A DNA stretch of 60,000 nucleotides from Takakia lepidozioides (GCA_030704615.1 CM060733.1:25050001-25110000), one strand, 5' to 3'. Positions 1 to 10,847 are shown, numbered from the stretch's first letter. Notes: generated from the sequence alone by a model not told the origin. Translations and numbers: made by a program.

Positions 1-302
1 CCCTTGCCGCCCGCTGTGCCTTTGGCGCCCTGGCCTCCGCTTGAAACCTTAGCAGCAGCCGACGGTGCCGTGCTCCCTTTCTGGCCTCCGCTGGAGGCAA
101 TCTTAGCAGCACCCGACTGTGCCGTGCTCCCTTTCTGTCCAGTCCCAGTGGCATGGGCCTGAGATGCATTCCCGGCAGCGGCCGACTGTGCCCGGGATGC
201 AAACGTCCCCTTTGCGACAATCCCATCGTGGCTACGGGCCTCCGCGGATTGAATTCTCGATGCCGCTTCCTGCGTCATTGGGGTGACCTTCCCTTGATCC
301 AT
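1..302 (-). CDS. SMP-domain LEA (seed maturation-like) protein, N-terminal part, runs off window
   Basis: An open frame with no stop runs on the minus strand from an ATG at 302-300 to the left edge, giving 100 complete codons of an unfinished protein. Near the start it reads MTQEAASRIQSAEARS, then FASRAQSAAA. That is the pattern of the SMP (seed maturation protein) domain of LEA proteins: MT-x-EAA-x-RIQ, later FA-x-RAQ-x-AA. The rest is low-complexity Gly/Ser/Ala/Lys/Gln with two repeats around GQKGSTA, as expected of a disordered, hydrophilic LEA protein. Family knowledge: such proteins accumulate in desiccation-tolerant seeds, spores or stressed tissue. There is no signal peptide. The start is the first ATG after an in-frame upstream context that lacks coding character. 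The C-terminus is outside the window. Confidence 0.72.
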   Translation of the reverse strand, partial: MDQGKVTPMTQEAASRIQSAEARSHDGIVAKGTFASRAQSAAAGNASQAHATGTGQKGSTAQSGAAKIASSGGQKGSTAPSAAAKVSSGGQGAKGTAGGK

Positions 303-1359
303 TGTTCCCACCTGCCCAGGAAATAAAAATTAGGTCTGCTTCTCAGTAGTGTTGAGAGCAGTACTATTGAGAGCACAAAAACCGGACTTCTGCATAAAGC
401 TGGGGTGGCACCAGTACTGTTACGGTAGAACAGGATAAGTTGGCTCCTACTTACCACCTGAGCTAGGTAGTTTCAACTAAAATCTCCACAGACAGTTTTG
501 TCCGTATTAACTGCAAGGATATGAAGGATCTATGGTGATCATCACAAACGCGAAGTTAGAGGATCCATGTCAAGATATCACTAACTGATGAACACTCGAT
601 CAGCAATTCCAGTCTGGAGCTCGTCTTGACATATCAACAAAAATGAGTAATCCAATCGGCACCCGCTTTACTAGCTGGGGCTGGTGCGCGCTCTCGTTTC
701 CTGAGGGCGCTGCAGCTGCTGAGATTCTGGCACCCACAACAGAAAACCTTGTTCCTGGAACTCCTGGACTCCCTCCACGCTTACCTCAAAAGCTGAAGGC
801 CTGCGCGGTGCTCCGCCAGGCAATTCTAGAAGTTTATCTATCAGAGCCCGGGGCTGTGCAAGCGATAGGCCTTCTCCACGTTTGCTTGCTGAAATCTCTG
901 TTCTTATATACTAGATAACAGTTGGGTTGTCTTCTCCTCGAGTTCATTTGGACTTCTCATATATCCACTGTGATGCCCGGTAAAATCGAGCTCCCTGGAT
1001 CAGATCCTTTGCAATCTTTGCATGTCTGCCACACTTCATCCTGTCAGCCAAGAAAGATTGCAACGTATAGGTACCTGAATCCAACAAGGATGAGGCAGGA
1101 GGATGAGGCGGCAGGTGAAGCTGCTTAGTGAGCAACTACGTCAGACCAAGGACTTGCAGATGTAAGTAGCAGGTTGCAACCCCGACTAAATGACAGTATG
1201 GCAAAGATTTGGATCTTATTGAATATTCTCTTGATTTTGGGGAAAAAAGAAAAACTTTGTACCGGACAAGGAGTGAGAAATGTGTCGGGGAGAAATAGTA
1301 TTTGTAAAAAGTAGTCAGTGGACAAGTAAAATGATCTCATCCAACTTGACCCAAAAGCC
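303..1359. other. Upstream region of the LEA gene, no gene seen
   Basis: The open frames here have no recognisable domain. It is the presumed promoter and 5' region of the minus-strand LEA gene. A TATA-like run (TATATAAG on the minus strand) lies near 900-908, too far from the ATG at 302 to be convincing unless a 5' UTR intron exists. Confidence 0.4.
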
Positions 1360-1714
1360 AGTAAAGTTGGCGCATGGGGTCCAGCCAGGTTCTTGTATTC
1401 AGCGCTGTGGATCTACCGACTGCGTAAGCAAGTGATGAGAGCTAAGAAATGGGTTGCAGGTTAGGGACAGCTCCACCCTACCGACACTTGGTTTCCGACA
1501 ACATCGCAGTTAGGTACCGTATGCCATAAAAGGAGAGTGACACGCCTGATTCACGCTGACACGACTGTGCCTACAAATCTTTACTGCGAAACGGATTGGT
1601 ACCCTCATGTCAGTGTGACAGAGGCTTTTTAGAATTTTGCGGGAAGTTGGTCACTGACTTTTGACAAGTCAATGATAGCCTTCTCACATGGCTCTCGAAA
1701 TATCTCCAATTCAG
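1360..1714 (+). repeat. Outer left arm of a long inverted repeat
   Basis: This stretch is found again, reverse-complemented and with point changes and small indels, at about 9,625-9,980. Landmarks shared by both are GCGCATGGG-TCCAGCCAGG, GTGGATCTACCGACTGCGTAA, AGCAAGTGATGAGAGCTA, CCGACACTTGGTTTCCGA and CGTGTCAG-type segments in matching order. The two arms bound an 8.6-kb segment. The exact termini and any target-site duplication could not be fixed by eye. Confidence 0.8.
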
Positions 1715-2590
1715 AGAGTATGTATTGTGGTTTCTATTAATTAATAGATTCATGTTTGCTTTTTTTTTTGGGGGCCCTGCCTCTGCAGAGCCCACCACTT
1801 AGTAGGTAGTAAGAGGGGGGGCCCTCCCTTATATACCATGGGAGGGCGGTGGGACCCTTCTAGAAGCCCGCCAGTGTTTATTTTTGAAGGACACCTTAGA
1901 CTTGCATTTGCAAGTTTCTTAAAAAAATTGCCCATCATGTTGAAGGGCTGTAATTTTGACACCCCTTCATATTTTTTGGCCGCCATTCGGCGAGCATGCA
2001 TGTAATATAAAAATAATTTTGTTGTACAAACACATGAAATGAAAGTCTTTTCACTTCCACGTATGATAAAATTATGAGAGGAATTCAATTTGAATCTATT
2101 TCCAATGGAAAAGCTCTATAGTTCTTCATGCCACTCCAAATCTCAAAAATGGCATTCCAATCCATGGCACCACTTCGAGCTTGAACCCTTCAATACTAAA
2201 CTTAGACTTTCATTTGCAAGTTTTTTTTTCTCTTAGCCCTTCATGATGAAAGATTCAGATTTTATCTGGCCTTTCTTTTTAAGGGCCCTGATTTTTTCAT
2301 ATGGAGCATTTTTGCAAGTTAAGGGGCGTTGCAGTCTTCAAAAATAAACAGTGAAGCCCGCCGACCATGGACCCTTCTAGAAGGTCCTGGACACATGTCA
2401 GCCCTACAAGACTCCCTATATAAATTTGGCCAATTTAATACATGTCGCGTTCCTTTCTTCTTTTTTTGGACCCCTTGATCTCATTCCTTAATACACGCGG
2501 CCTTACTACATAAGCCCCCCACTCTAATTCCTAGGCCATAGCAATTCCTGGACCACTCTAGAATGAACAAGGCCCGAATGAAACTGCACC
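1715..2590. mobile_element. MITE-like insertion inside the left inverted-repeat arm
   Basis: About 875 bp interrupts the left arm and is missing from the right arm, where the flanking parts lie next to each other near 9,600-9,640. The insert has its own short inverted repeats: CTTCTAGAAGCCCGCC followed by GTGTTTATTTTTGAAG at about 1,856-1,890, and the reverse complement at about 2,335-2,385. The inner stretch also has inverted matches around TTGCAAGTT. No coding region was recognised. It is best read as a non-autonomous DNA element of about 540 bp (1,850-2,390) plus flanking low-complexity sequence. Confidence 0.5.
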
Positions 2591-3125
2591 TCCTGCTTGG
2601 TTATATTGGTTTATTGGCCTACTACCTACTGGGAAATAAAGCTCGGCAGAGGATTGTTGGATGGGAACCCATACCCACGCCATCTTCACCAATCTGTATC
2701 AATGTACACAGGAAGGAGCTCGGAATGCCTCTTTCCTTCACAGAGCCAAGAAATGCAAAAAAAGACTCTGTACCAGTGGTACGCAGCGTTTTATATGTGG
2801 GTGGCAATGACGATGTGTTGAGACACTATGCACCGCCACAGCCACCCATCCACATACTGGAAAAGCTATATATTGCCCAGCAAAAATATTATTCTTCCTT
2901 TTTTTATCCGCATTCGTTACGAACGACACCAGAGCGAGGCCAGTCTGTGAGCACATGATCTACACGGCTGTGCAGAGTGCTTAAAAATGTCAGAGTAGAT
3001 GTGCAAAGGATTTAAGAATCCTATATGTACAGTAGATAAGATCATCTAGATTGATGAATCAATCAACTGGTCAGGAAGGTGGCCGCCGATTGTTCCATGG
3101 AGAAACCGTTGGCCTTGGAGTTATC
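2591..3125 (+). repeat. Inner left arm of the long inverted repeat
   Basis: Positions 2,603-2,896 match 9,283-9,580 in inverted orientation, and 3,066-3,125 match 9,199-9,256 in inverted orientation. About 150 bp at 2,910-3,060 is present only on the left. Both copies keep an open frame of about 85 codons containing GNKARQRIVGWEPIPTPSSP; the left copy is read on the plus strand (2,563-2,958), the right copy on the minus strand (9,290-9,586). No protein family was recognised for that frame. Confidence 0.75.
3066..3125 (-). pseudogene. GH18 chitinase-like gene, extreme 3' end, inverted copy
   Basis: Read on the minus strand this gives ADNSKANGFSMEQSAATFLT, almost the same as the C-terminus of the GH18-like pseudogene at 9,199-9,267 on the plus strand (ADNSKASGFSVGQSAATFLT). 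Only about 20 codons remain. It shows that the inverted-repeat arm reaches into the captured GH18 gene, so the arms were made after or together with the capture. Confidence 0.7.
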
Positions 3126-3389
3126 CGCTTGAGAGTGCAGTGGAGGAAAGGAAGCAGACAGCGGATTCAAGTGCAGACAGGAGACGGGAAGGAAGCAGAG
3201 CGTAAGGGAGAGCGGTGGAAGCTTAAGGGTCAGGCGTTTCAGGTCAGCAACAGGGGCACCGAAATGGCTCACGCATCTAGCAGGTAATGTTTTCGTTTAC
3301 GCATGTGGTTTGATGTCATTCTCTCTTGCTCGCTTGTCATTCTCTCATTCTCTCTTTGTTCTGTTTGTTGATTTGCTTTTCTTTTTGTT

Positions 3390-3662
3390 TTGGTGCCACT
3401 TGCTCCATCTATGCTGACCTCTATCAGAACTTCGGATCGTCCATAGATTACGTCAATTACCAGTTCTACGCCGAGGATTTAACCACCCAGAGCGGTTACG
3501 TGACTAAATTCAACGATGTGGCAACGATTTTCGATGCGAGTAAGCTCATGGCCAGTGTGAACATCGAGGGGGGCAGTGGAAGTGGGTTGCAAGGCAATGA
3601 CTTCATCAGAGCGGTCCGACAGCTCACCACCTTGGCTGGCATTATGATCTGGGAACGAGGTG
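3390..3662 (+). pseudogene. GH18 chitinase-like gene fragment (C-terminal third)
   Basis: The open frame 3,326-3,673 contains SIYADLYQNFGSSIDYVNYQ, then a region ending AGIMIWE. These match the late strands of the TIM barrel in plant GH18 proteins of the tulip-bulb chitinase / RuBisCO-associated type (YVNYQFYAYD and GIMIW-x-A-D). The DNA is nearly identical to 8,948-9,205, but this copy keeps 15 codons (around AEDLTTQSGY) that are deleted there. It lacks the N-terminal half and breaks into unrelated sequence after ATCTGGGAA. The upstream hydrophobic stretch (3,326-3,390) is T-rich DNA that only imitates a signal peptide. Confidence 0.75.
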
Positions 3663-3864
3663 ATCCTCAATGACAAATTGGGAGAGGACGATGTTGGAGT
3701 TCTTGTCACCAGAATACTTTCTGGAGGTTCTAAATCTTTGATGTCTCTTGTAAAATGGCCTTTAACAAAAACACGATTTTGGAAAGTGGGAAACTACTCT
3801 CAAATGATCTGGAGAATTTTGTTAGATCCTCTAACAGTATCTTGTACGAAGATCATGAGGCAGG

Positions 3865-3990
3865 TGTGTTTGCAATGCGTGTGCAAGCTTGGGAGCTCTG
3901 GAAAAGGGGAAAGAGGTCCATGGTGACATCATCAAAGCTGGATTTGTACCAGATGTCATTCTGAACACTGCCTTGGTGGACATGTTTCTA
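3865..3990 (+). pseudogene. PPR protein fragment (one PLS repeat)
   Basis: In one frame this reads CNACASLGALEKGKEVHGDI, continuing IIKAGFVPDVILNTALVDM, the signature of plant PLS-class PPR proteins. It closely resembles the repeats of the intact gene at 34,080-34,530. It stops being PPR-like after about 42 codons and has no start or end, so it is a captured or degraded fragment. Confidence 0.75.
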
Positions 3991-6385
3991 GTATCAGAAA
4001 TCTGCAGGGACCTAGGGATGCCTAAACAATATGCCAGACATGTTGTAGAAACTTCCTTTGTCCAATTACAGCTCTGGAGCAAGCCATAAGTTACCGCTGT
4101 AAGCACTGATTACTGCTGCTTTGAAGTACCTCAGCTGGATGAAACAATTCTCAATTGAGAGGGCAATTGCTATCTTGATGTCTTCATCTGTTGTAGCTAT
4201 GTCCATTCCTTCACTGAGACAGCCTTAGTTATCTGGGAATGTATCACTTTTTTTGTGTAAATGTGAAGTAGTTTACCCATATGAAGCTGTTGGAGATTGT
4301 GATGCTCCATGTTGAGACAATTGGAAGATTTTTTCCAAACTCAAAGCAAAAGCTTGAAAAGAAAGTCCCCCAGATGCAAGTGACATTAAATGCTATTGAC
4401 TGTGGATAGTCTTCATATTCTGAGGGGTCCCATGCAGCTGTTAGCCAACATTTGTCTGGGGCCTTCCAAAGAGGGCGGTAGCCCTGGTGGGGATGGGGCT
4501 CTCATTTATGTTGGCTTTGGCTGACGTTGTCTCTCTCTTCTAGAGAACTGTCTTGTAGCTCAAAAGTTGTCAAAGAGCTCCTGTGGGATCAGTGAGTGAA
4601 TGTTGTTGTTTCTGAGCAGGACTGCGGGGAGCATTGCATGGCCAGCTCCACTTTGTCAGGGCAAGAATTGCGAACTCTTTCTGATGTGAGGCAAGTGTTT
4701 CTATTTATACTAAAACTTATCATGCATTCTTCATACAGTTCTTTGCTCAACCTTTTATACTTTATTGGTAGAATGGATGTTGTTATGAATACTTACGATG
4801 CTCAATCCACACTCAGTTAGAGTGTACGAGATTTTTTTGATAAGATTACATTGTTACTCTGGAACTGATTGTTGAGGTGCCGGAGCTGTGCCCTGTGGGA
4901 TAACATGGGATAACATTCAAGATGTGAAACTGTAGGCAGGCTTAGTCTAATTTATACTTCTCGCTCTCTCTCTCAGCAGACTGCATAACAATAAAGAGAC
5001 TTGTCAAAGGTTGATGATGGAATGACCGGATGAGTTGCTCATTTGCTGTCAATAGTGGGGGATTGTTTTCACATGCGGCATTTGTGACCATCTCACTAGT
5101 TGAAATTCCTTTTCAGGCTGTCAGAATCTCCAAGGATTCACAAGAGTTTGGATTCTTGAAGCAAAGGTATTTCTTCAATTGTTTCATTTATGTTTCGTTG
5201 TCAGAGCTGCTGGGAACACCAGTCTCTCCCAACTGATTTACTCTGCCTCCTCATGGCAGGGGCCCTAGGTAATGCTACTTAGGTGCCGTCCAAGAATCAC
5301 TCATCGGACCATTTGTTAGTGTAAGCAACTTGTTCTGGCCTGAGCTTATGCTATCTTCTGTCTAAACAATCAGGAAATGTGGTCATGGTCAGTGGGGCAT
5401 TTGTGTCAGTCACACCAGTCTAATATCGACCTTTATCCAGTTTACTGTGAGGAGATGTTTCTTGGTGCTGAAATTTGAGCACAACTTGGAAGTTAAAGTG
5501 AAAAGATGGTGATGTAAGCTGCTTGAATGCTAGAGGCTGGGCCACATAAGGAGCGACAGTACTGGATCATTACTGATGGGCTCGCATGTCAGCGACATTT
5601 TGCAGCTGGAGCAAGCCTGCAAACAGATCCTTTCCTTTGGGACTTCTTTTTCATGTGTTGTCTCAGTCAGCTCAGACAATCTGACAAGTAAGAAATGAGA
5701 GAAATGGCATTCTGTATGTTGGTTGCAGGCTGATATTTTGTTCGGAAGCATCATCATCTTAGATGAATGAATGTTACTTATGCTATTTCCAAAGACTCTG
5801 CTGTGTCTGGGTGTTTGCATGGGCTACGGTTTTGGGGAATCTTATTGAACTTAATAAGCTTGAAGAGGAGCGAGATGTTTTCGAGCAGTTGTTCCTTATT
5901 GAGCAGCTTAAGCTCCGGGATGTTGAGGAGGTATTTCTTTTACTGTACACTCAGCACCTGGATTTGGAAGGGACACTCTTGATTTCTGTCTCCCTTCTGT
6001 CTGTCTCTTGCTCTTGCATGTTTTGCAAGGCATATGACTGTTTGAAGTATGACTACAAGGAGTACTGCCAATGTGACAACATAAAAGTATCCAGAAACAG
6101 GTAAGAGAGATGAGGAGAAGCTGTGGAATGAATATTTTTCTTACCCAGTCAATGGTGGGACAATCGAGGCAAGAAGGTGAATGTCTGTCTGATTATAGAG
6201 AGTAGCAGATGCAATTGAGCATAGGAACTAGTGTGATAAGTTGAGTTGGGTGTTTCCTAGAACAAATCTAGGTTGTCATCGTCAGCTGCTAGCAGCAAGG
6301 CAAGGATGTATGCATGATTTGTGCATAGGCATGGATAGCTGAAGGAGCAGGGATAGAGTGTGGGCCCAGATTCATCCAAGAGGGC
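3991..6385. other. Interior of the inverted-repeat structure, no gene recognised
   Basis: Short open frames on both strands lack recognisable domains. One (5,763-6,104, plus) has a charged helical stretch rich in Glu and Leu but no family match I can name. The sequence resembles intron or UTR DNA with polypyrimidine tracts. It may be non-coding parts of captured genes. Confidence 0.35.
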
Positions 6386-6570
6386 CAGAAAGAGGTCCAT
6401 GGTGACATCGTCAAAGCTGGAATTGTACCGGATGTCATTCTGAACACTGTCCTGGTGGACATGTATGCCACATTAAGGATGCGAAGGGAGTTTTCAACAC
6501 CATGGCTGAACGAGATGTGGTGTCGTGGAATGCGATGCTTGCAGGGTATGCACAACAGGCCGGACGTGAA
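6386..6570 (+). pseudogene. PPR protein fragment, second copy, frameshifted
   Basis: The frame reads EVHGDIVKAGIVPDVILNTV then LVDMYA, followed after a frameshift by codons for VFNTMAERDVVSWNAMLAGY. These are two adjacent parts of a PLS-type PPR repeat, with the segment between them deleted. It is related to the fragment at 3,865 and to the intact gene at 32,946-35,505. Confidence 0.72.
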
Positions 6571-8315
6571 TCCTACTGATTTGTTGTTGTGCTGGAACAG
6601 TAGCAAACGTAGAAAGACATACGCATTTTACATCTGTTGCTATCTTCAATGCATATGTAGTGTCCTTTGCACTTTATCATACTATTGTTTGAGGAGCAGA
6701 TTTTGGGACTCCAGTGTTATATTGTAAATTTGATTGGTAGCAGTTTAAGAGAAGCTCTTACATCTACTGTTGTCTTTAAGTGCCTATGTTTTGTCCTTTG
6801 CACTTGCTGACTTTGTTCTTTCCTGTGAATAAAGCATTCATTTGCAGAGTCATTTTTTGTCTCTTTGTTCTTCCCTTTGTTCTTCTCTTTGTTTAGTATT
6901 GAATAATACTAACCCTAATCTCTACTAACCCTAATGAGATAAGCATAGTCGCTACTCTGACTGTCCAATACATTTAAAAGTTCAAAACAACACCTCATAT
7001 GACACCACGTGTCCATTTATCAGCATGTCATAGTCAGGATCATGACTGCAAGACCTCCTCAATACATGCCACGTGTCCACATATCAGGATGTTTGTAGTC
7101 ATGACAATTACTGTAAGATCTCTCATTATATGCCACATGTCCAGATATTAGCATGGTTGTAGTCAGGATGATGCCTGCAGATCCTCCTCATGGATATGCC
7201 ACATGGCAGTTTCGGGAGACGCCATATGGCGCACAACCACAAAACCTCCTGGACTTATAAAAAAAAGACGTGTACAGTTTGCAGCAGCACACTAAGTCAT
7301 ATATGGTAGAAGTACATATGACTGTCACATGACAATGAGATGTATTGAGATGTATCACTTGGTTCATCTGACTGTAGTCATCCATGACCGACCATACTAT
7401 ACTCATTGTATTCACTTGGTTTGCACGACTTAAAGTCATTGCCGTCATATGTACCGTTTATGACTACGGTATAGTCATATATATAGTCATACCGCGATCT
7501 GTTGTAGTGTTGATTACTTTCAGGCCCTGGTATTTAAAAGTTAGGATGCTAAGAACCTCCAATTTGGAAAGAAGGCTGGCGCTACTTACGACTGGGATAC
7601 TCCGGGCTACTGTCTGTGTGTGTACATTATGTGAATACAGCTTGGTGAATGTAGACGTCGCTGATGTGGGTACAGGTTCCATCCTTTCCTCTACCGAGCT
7701 TTACAGAATTAGAGCTGGAGAAATTTCTTTAGTTGAAAGTTAAATGAAGCTATGCCATTTTCTGGCGTTTGAAGTAGAGGTCGTCATTGGTCGCATGTGG
7801 TGGACCATGTTCCTGCAACGTACCCGTTCTTCCAAACTCCAGTCAATATGTAGATGGTGGCAGGACGCGTTGCTGAGGTCGACAATATGTAAGGAGTTGG
7901 GTGATGATGGTGTACGACACATTTAAAGCTAGACTATAAGGTAGTGGTGAGATTCACTACATACGTAGTTGATAGACAGCAAAAGCCTTCATTTTTTCTT
8001 CTTCATGAAAGTAGAAACTTGGATGCCCAATTTGGCTGACATAGAACTGCGACCTTTCAGACATAGCCCTAGTCGTCTGAGTCTCCTGATTGTTGCTATT
8101 TAAAGTCTATGAATCCTCAAGCAATCCAGTCCTGGCTTTGTGGTTCATAGCTTCATCGTAAGTCAAGCTGGAGTTTCCGGCGCTTCAACTCTCGAGAATA
8201 ATAACTTCATCGTAACTAGTATTCTCCTTTACATGCGTTATAAGTGGTTGATAATACTTCTGTTCTCTCCAAATTTGCAGCATCTCCCTAGTCGTAACTT
8301 AACTCTTCGGAAATC
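6571..8315. other. Region upstream of the GH18-like pseudogene; no gene
   Basis: AT-rich DNA with the tandem G-box repeat listed separately, two AACCCTAA telo-box-like motifs near 6,908-6,936, and an area rich in AGTCAT/ATGACT near 7,300-7,500. It probably includes the promoter the GH18-like gene once had, but no TATA box or start site could be fixed. Confidence 0.35.
6990..7215. repeat. Tandem repeat of about 65 bp carrying G-box-like cores
   Basis: Three to four diverged units begin at about 7,003, 7,067, 7,131 and 7,196. Each starts with a version of ATGCCACGTGTCCA (two units have CCACGTGTCC, later ones CCACATGTCC or CCACATGGCA), followed by AGCATG/AGGATG, GTAGTCAGGAT and CCTCCTCA-type segments. 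CACGTG is the G-box bound by plant bZIP and bHLH factors; any regulatory role is inference. Confidence 0.6.
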
Positions 8316-9267
8316 ATGGCACTCTCTAATAGCCAAACTCTGCGCAACAGCTTGGTTCTATTCATTGCGATGCAGGTCATGGTCGCCAACATTCTCGCGG
8401 CATGACCTTTTGGTGGAACATCGGTGACGCTTCGACATGGCCAGGCTCTGTTGTAGCACGGCAAGATCTTGACCGACTACATCAGAGAATCAGGGGGCAG
8501 CATACAATTCACAGACGTCCCTCTATCAGTTGGTGTGCCATACATCTTCCCGCTCTCGTTCGCCATCGATGCGGACGCGGCAGGAAACGTTGCAAACGGT
8601 ATTTTCTGCCTACTGGAGCTCTGGCCTCAGTCCTCAGTCTGCCCAAAGCTTTGTACAAGCGAATTCCAACGTTCGTCTTGCGGTCAGCCTTGGGGGGCTA
8701 CCCAGTATGTGAGTGCCACCAATCCTAGTCGCAGCGTCGACTGGTACGATCCTTCCAGCACCGATACCTGGAACGCCAACGTCGTCTCCTCTGATTCCAG
8801 CCTTGTGTCACAGTACTCTCTCACCGGGATCAACATCGACTACAAGACCTTCCCTCGAGGCAGCACTACGTTCACCACTTGCATAGGCGGGTTGATCTCG
8901 CAGCTCAAAAGTGCAGGCACCATTTTCAGTGGCGTCCATCACACCTTTTGGTGCCACTCGCTCCATCTACGCTGACCTCTATCAGAACTTCGGATCGTCC
9001 ATAGATTACGTCAATTACCAATTCTACGACAGAGCGATTACGTGACTAAATTCAACAACGTGGCAACGACTTTCGACGCGAGTAAGCGCATGGCCAGTGT
9101 GAACGTTGAGGGGGGCAGTGGAAGTGGGTTGCAAGGCAATGACTTCATCGGAGCGGTCTGGGCAGCTCACCACTTTGGCCGGCATTATGATCTGGGAAGC
9201 CGATAACTCCAAGGCCAGCGGTTTCTCCGTAGGACAATCGGCGGCCACCTTCCTGACATGGGAATAA
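8316..9267 (+). pseudogene. GH18 chitinase-like protein (RuBisCO-associated / chitinase 2-like), broken
   Basis: The likely start at 8,316 gives MALSNSQTLRNSLVLFIAMQ followed by VMVANILAA, a good signal peptide, then an immediate TGA at 8,403. Further on, in shifted frames: LTDYIRESGGSIQFTDVPL, FAIDADAAGN, SNVRLAVSLGG, DWYDPSS, LTGINIDYKTFP, YADLYQNFGSSIDYVNYQF, GIMIWEADNSK, and a final TAA at 9,265-9,267. The order and spacing fit GH18 proteins of about 300 aa. The catalytic DGIDIDYE motif reads TGINIDYK, so the proton-donor Glu is Lys and one Asp is Asn. With the stop and at least three frameshifts (near 8,405, 8,690 and 9,030) this is a dead gene. The C-terminal codons lie in the right inverted-repeat arm. 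Confidence 0.8.
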
Positions 9268-9980
9268 ATGAGGAATAATAATATTTCTGCTAGGCAATAT
9301 ATAGCTTTTCCAGTATGTGGATGGGTGGCTTTGGCGGTGCAGAGTGTCTCAACACATCGTCATTGCCACCCACATACAAAACGTTGTGTACCACTGGTAC
9401 AGAGTTTTTTTTATTTCTTGGCTCTGTGAAGGAAAGAGGCACTCCGAGCTCCTTCATGTGCACATTGATACAAATTGGTGAAGATGGCGTGGGTATGGGT
9501 TCCCATCCAACAATCCTCTGCCGAGCTTTATTTCCCAATAGTAGGCCAATATACCAATATACCCAAGCAGGTGGAGACGTGTACAACCTGTCCGAATAGA
9601 GAGGAGGGAGATTTACTTGGAGATATGTCGAGAGCCGTTTGACAAGGCTATCAATGATCTGTCAAAAGTCAGTTGACTGATCAACTTCAACTTGACCGCA
9701 AAATTCTGAAAAGCCTCTGTCACACTGACATGAGTGTACCAATCCGTGTCGCAGTCGAGATTTGTAGGCACGGTCGTGTCAGCGTGAATCGTGTATCACT
9801 CTACTTTGATGGCCTACATACTTACATGCGATGCTATCGGAAACCAAGTGTCGGTAGGGTAGAGTTGTCTCTTACCTGCAGCCCATTTCTTACTAGCTCT
9901 CATCACTTGCTTTACGCAGTCGGTAGATCCACAACTGAATACCAGAGCCTGGCTGGACCCATGCGCCACCTTTTAACACA
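9199..9980 (-). repeat. Right arm of the long inverted repeat
   Basis: The reverse complement of this arm matches 1,360-1,714, 2,603-2,896 and 3,066-3,125 in collinear order. It lacks the 875-bp insert and the 150-bp piece found in the left arm, so it is probably closer to the original form. It contains the 3' end of the GH18-like pseudogene on the plus strand and an open frame of about 85 codons on the minus strand (9,290-9,586) with GNKARQRIVGWEPIPTPSSP. Confidence 0.8.
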
Positions 9981-10845
9981 ATTTTAAGTAAATATGGACT
10001 AAAGTTTGGTCCAGAAATAAGGAGAAATATCTGAATATGTATTTTTAAATCATTTAAATGGATCATTTTAAATATAAATATAAATATATAAATAATTATT
10101 TGTCTATTGATATATAATATGAGCAATAAAGAAACATTATGTATAAACTTCAGGAGAAAAAGCAGTTTCTATTTGGCTCATAAAGCAAGTTCCATTGTTC
10201 ACTCGACGTTTAGTAAGAGTTGAATGAGATATCAACAGTCAGTAGCTCACACAAGGTAGTGATCAATGGTGAGTGAGGCTTACTGTGCTTTACAACATGC
10301 ATATACACTATTGTATGAACATGAAGTTGTTGAAACCAGTGAACTATATTTCCCTTCCAACAGTTGCCCATGTTCAGTGGTTCAATTGAACATCATGATA
10401 ACTTAAGTACATGTGCCTTTCGAGTCTCCACATGGGAAAGCTACTGGACGCTTGAGAGATCCGTGCAACTACCCTTATTTCTGCCCTGTCTAAACCGGTT
10501 CGAATCTTGTAGCCAAGTTTTATTTTGCTACTTCAAAAATATCTATGTCCTTGAGAAGTTCCACTGCCCATCTTCATGCTTACTCATACATGTATGGAAA
10601 TACATGAGAAATGTATGGTTATGCATGTTCTCGGATAATAACCTCCAAAGATCCAAAGATTTTGTGATTTTCTACTTCAAAAAAATTCCAAGTCCACGTG
10701 AAAATAGTGTCTCTATTCTTGGATGCCCATCTTCATAAATAGTCATACATGAAAACTGTATAGTCATCCATGAAAATACATGATCTGTCCTCATGCACAA
10801 GTCTTGAATGATATACTTATGTATGACAAGGCGTCATGCTTCAAA
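9981..10845. other. AT-rich DNA without a recognised gene
   Basis: The sequence next to the right arm is very AT-rich (for example ATATAAATATAAATATATAA near 10,070). Further on there are repeated CATACATGA/ATACATG motifs. Open frames are short and featureless. Confidence 0.4.
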
Positions 10846-10847
10846 TC

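Noticed and set aside
3326-3390. Signal peptide for the GH18 fragment
   Set aside because: The hydrophobic residues come from T-rich low-complexity DNA. The true signal peptide of this gene family is seen at 8,316, and the fragment here is only the C-terminal third.
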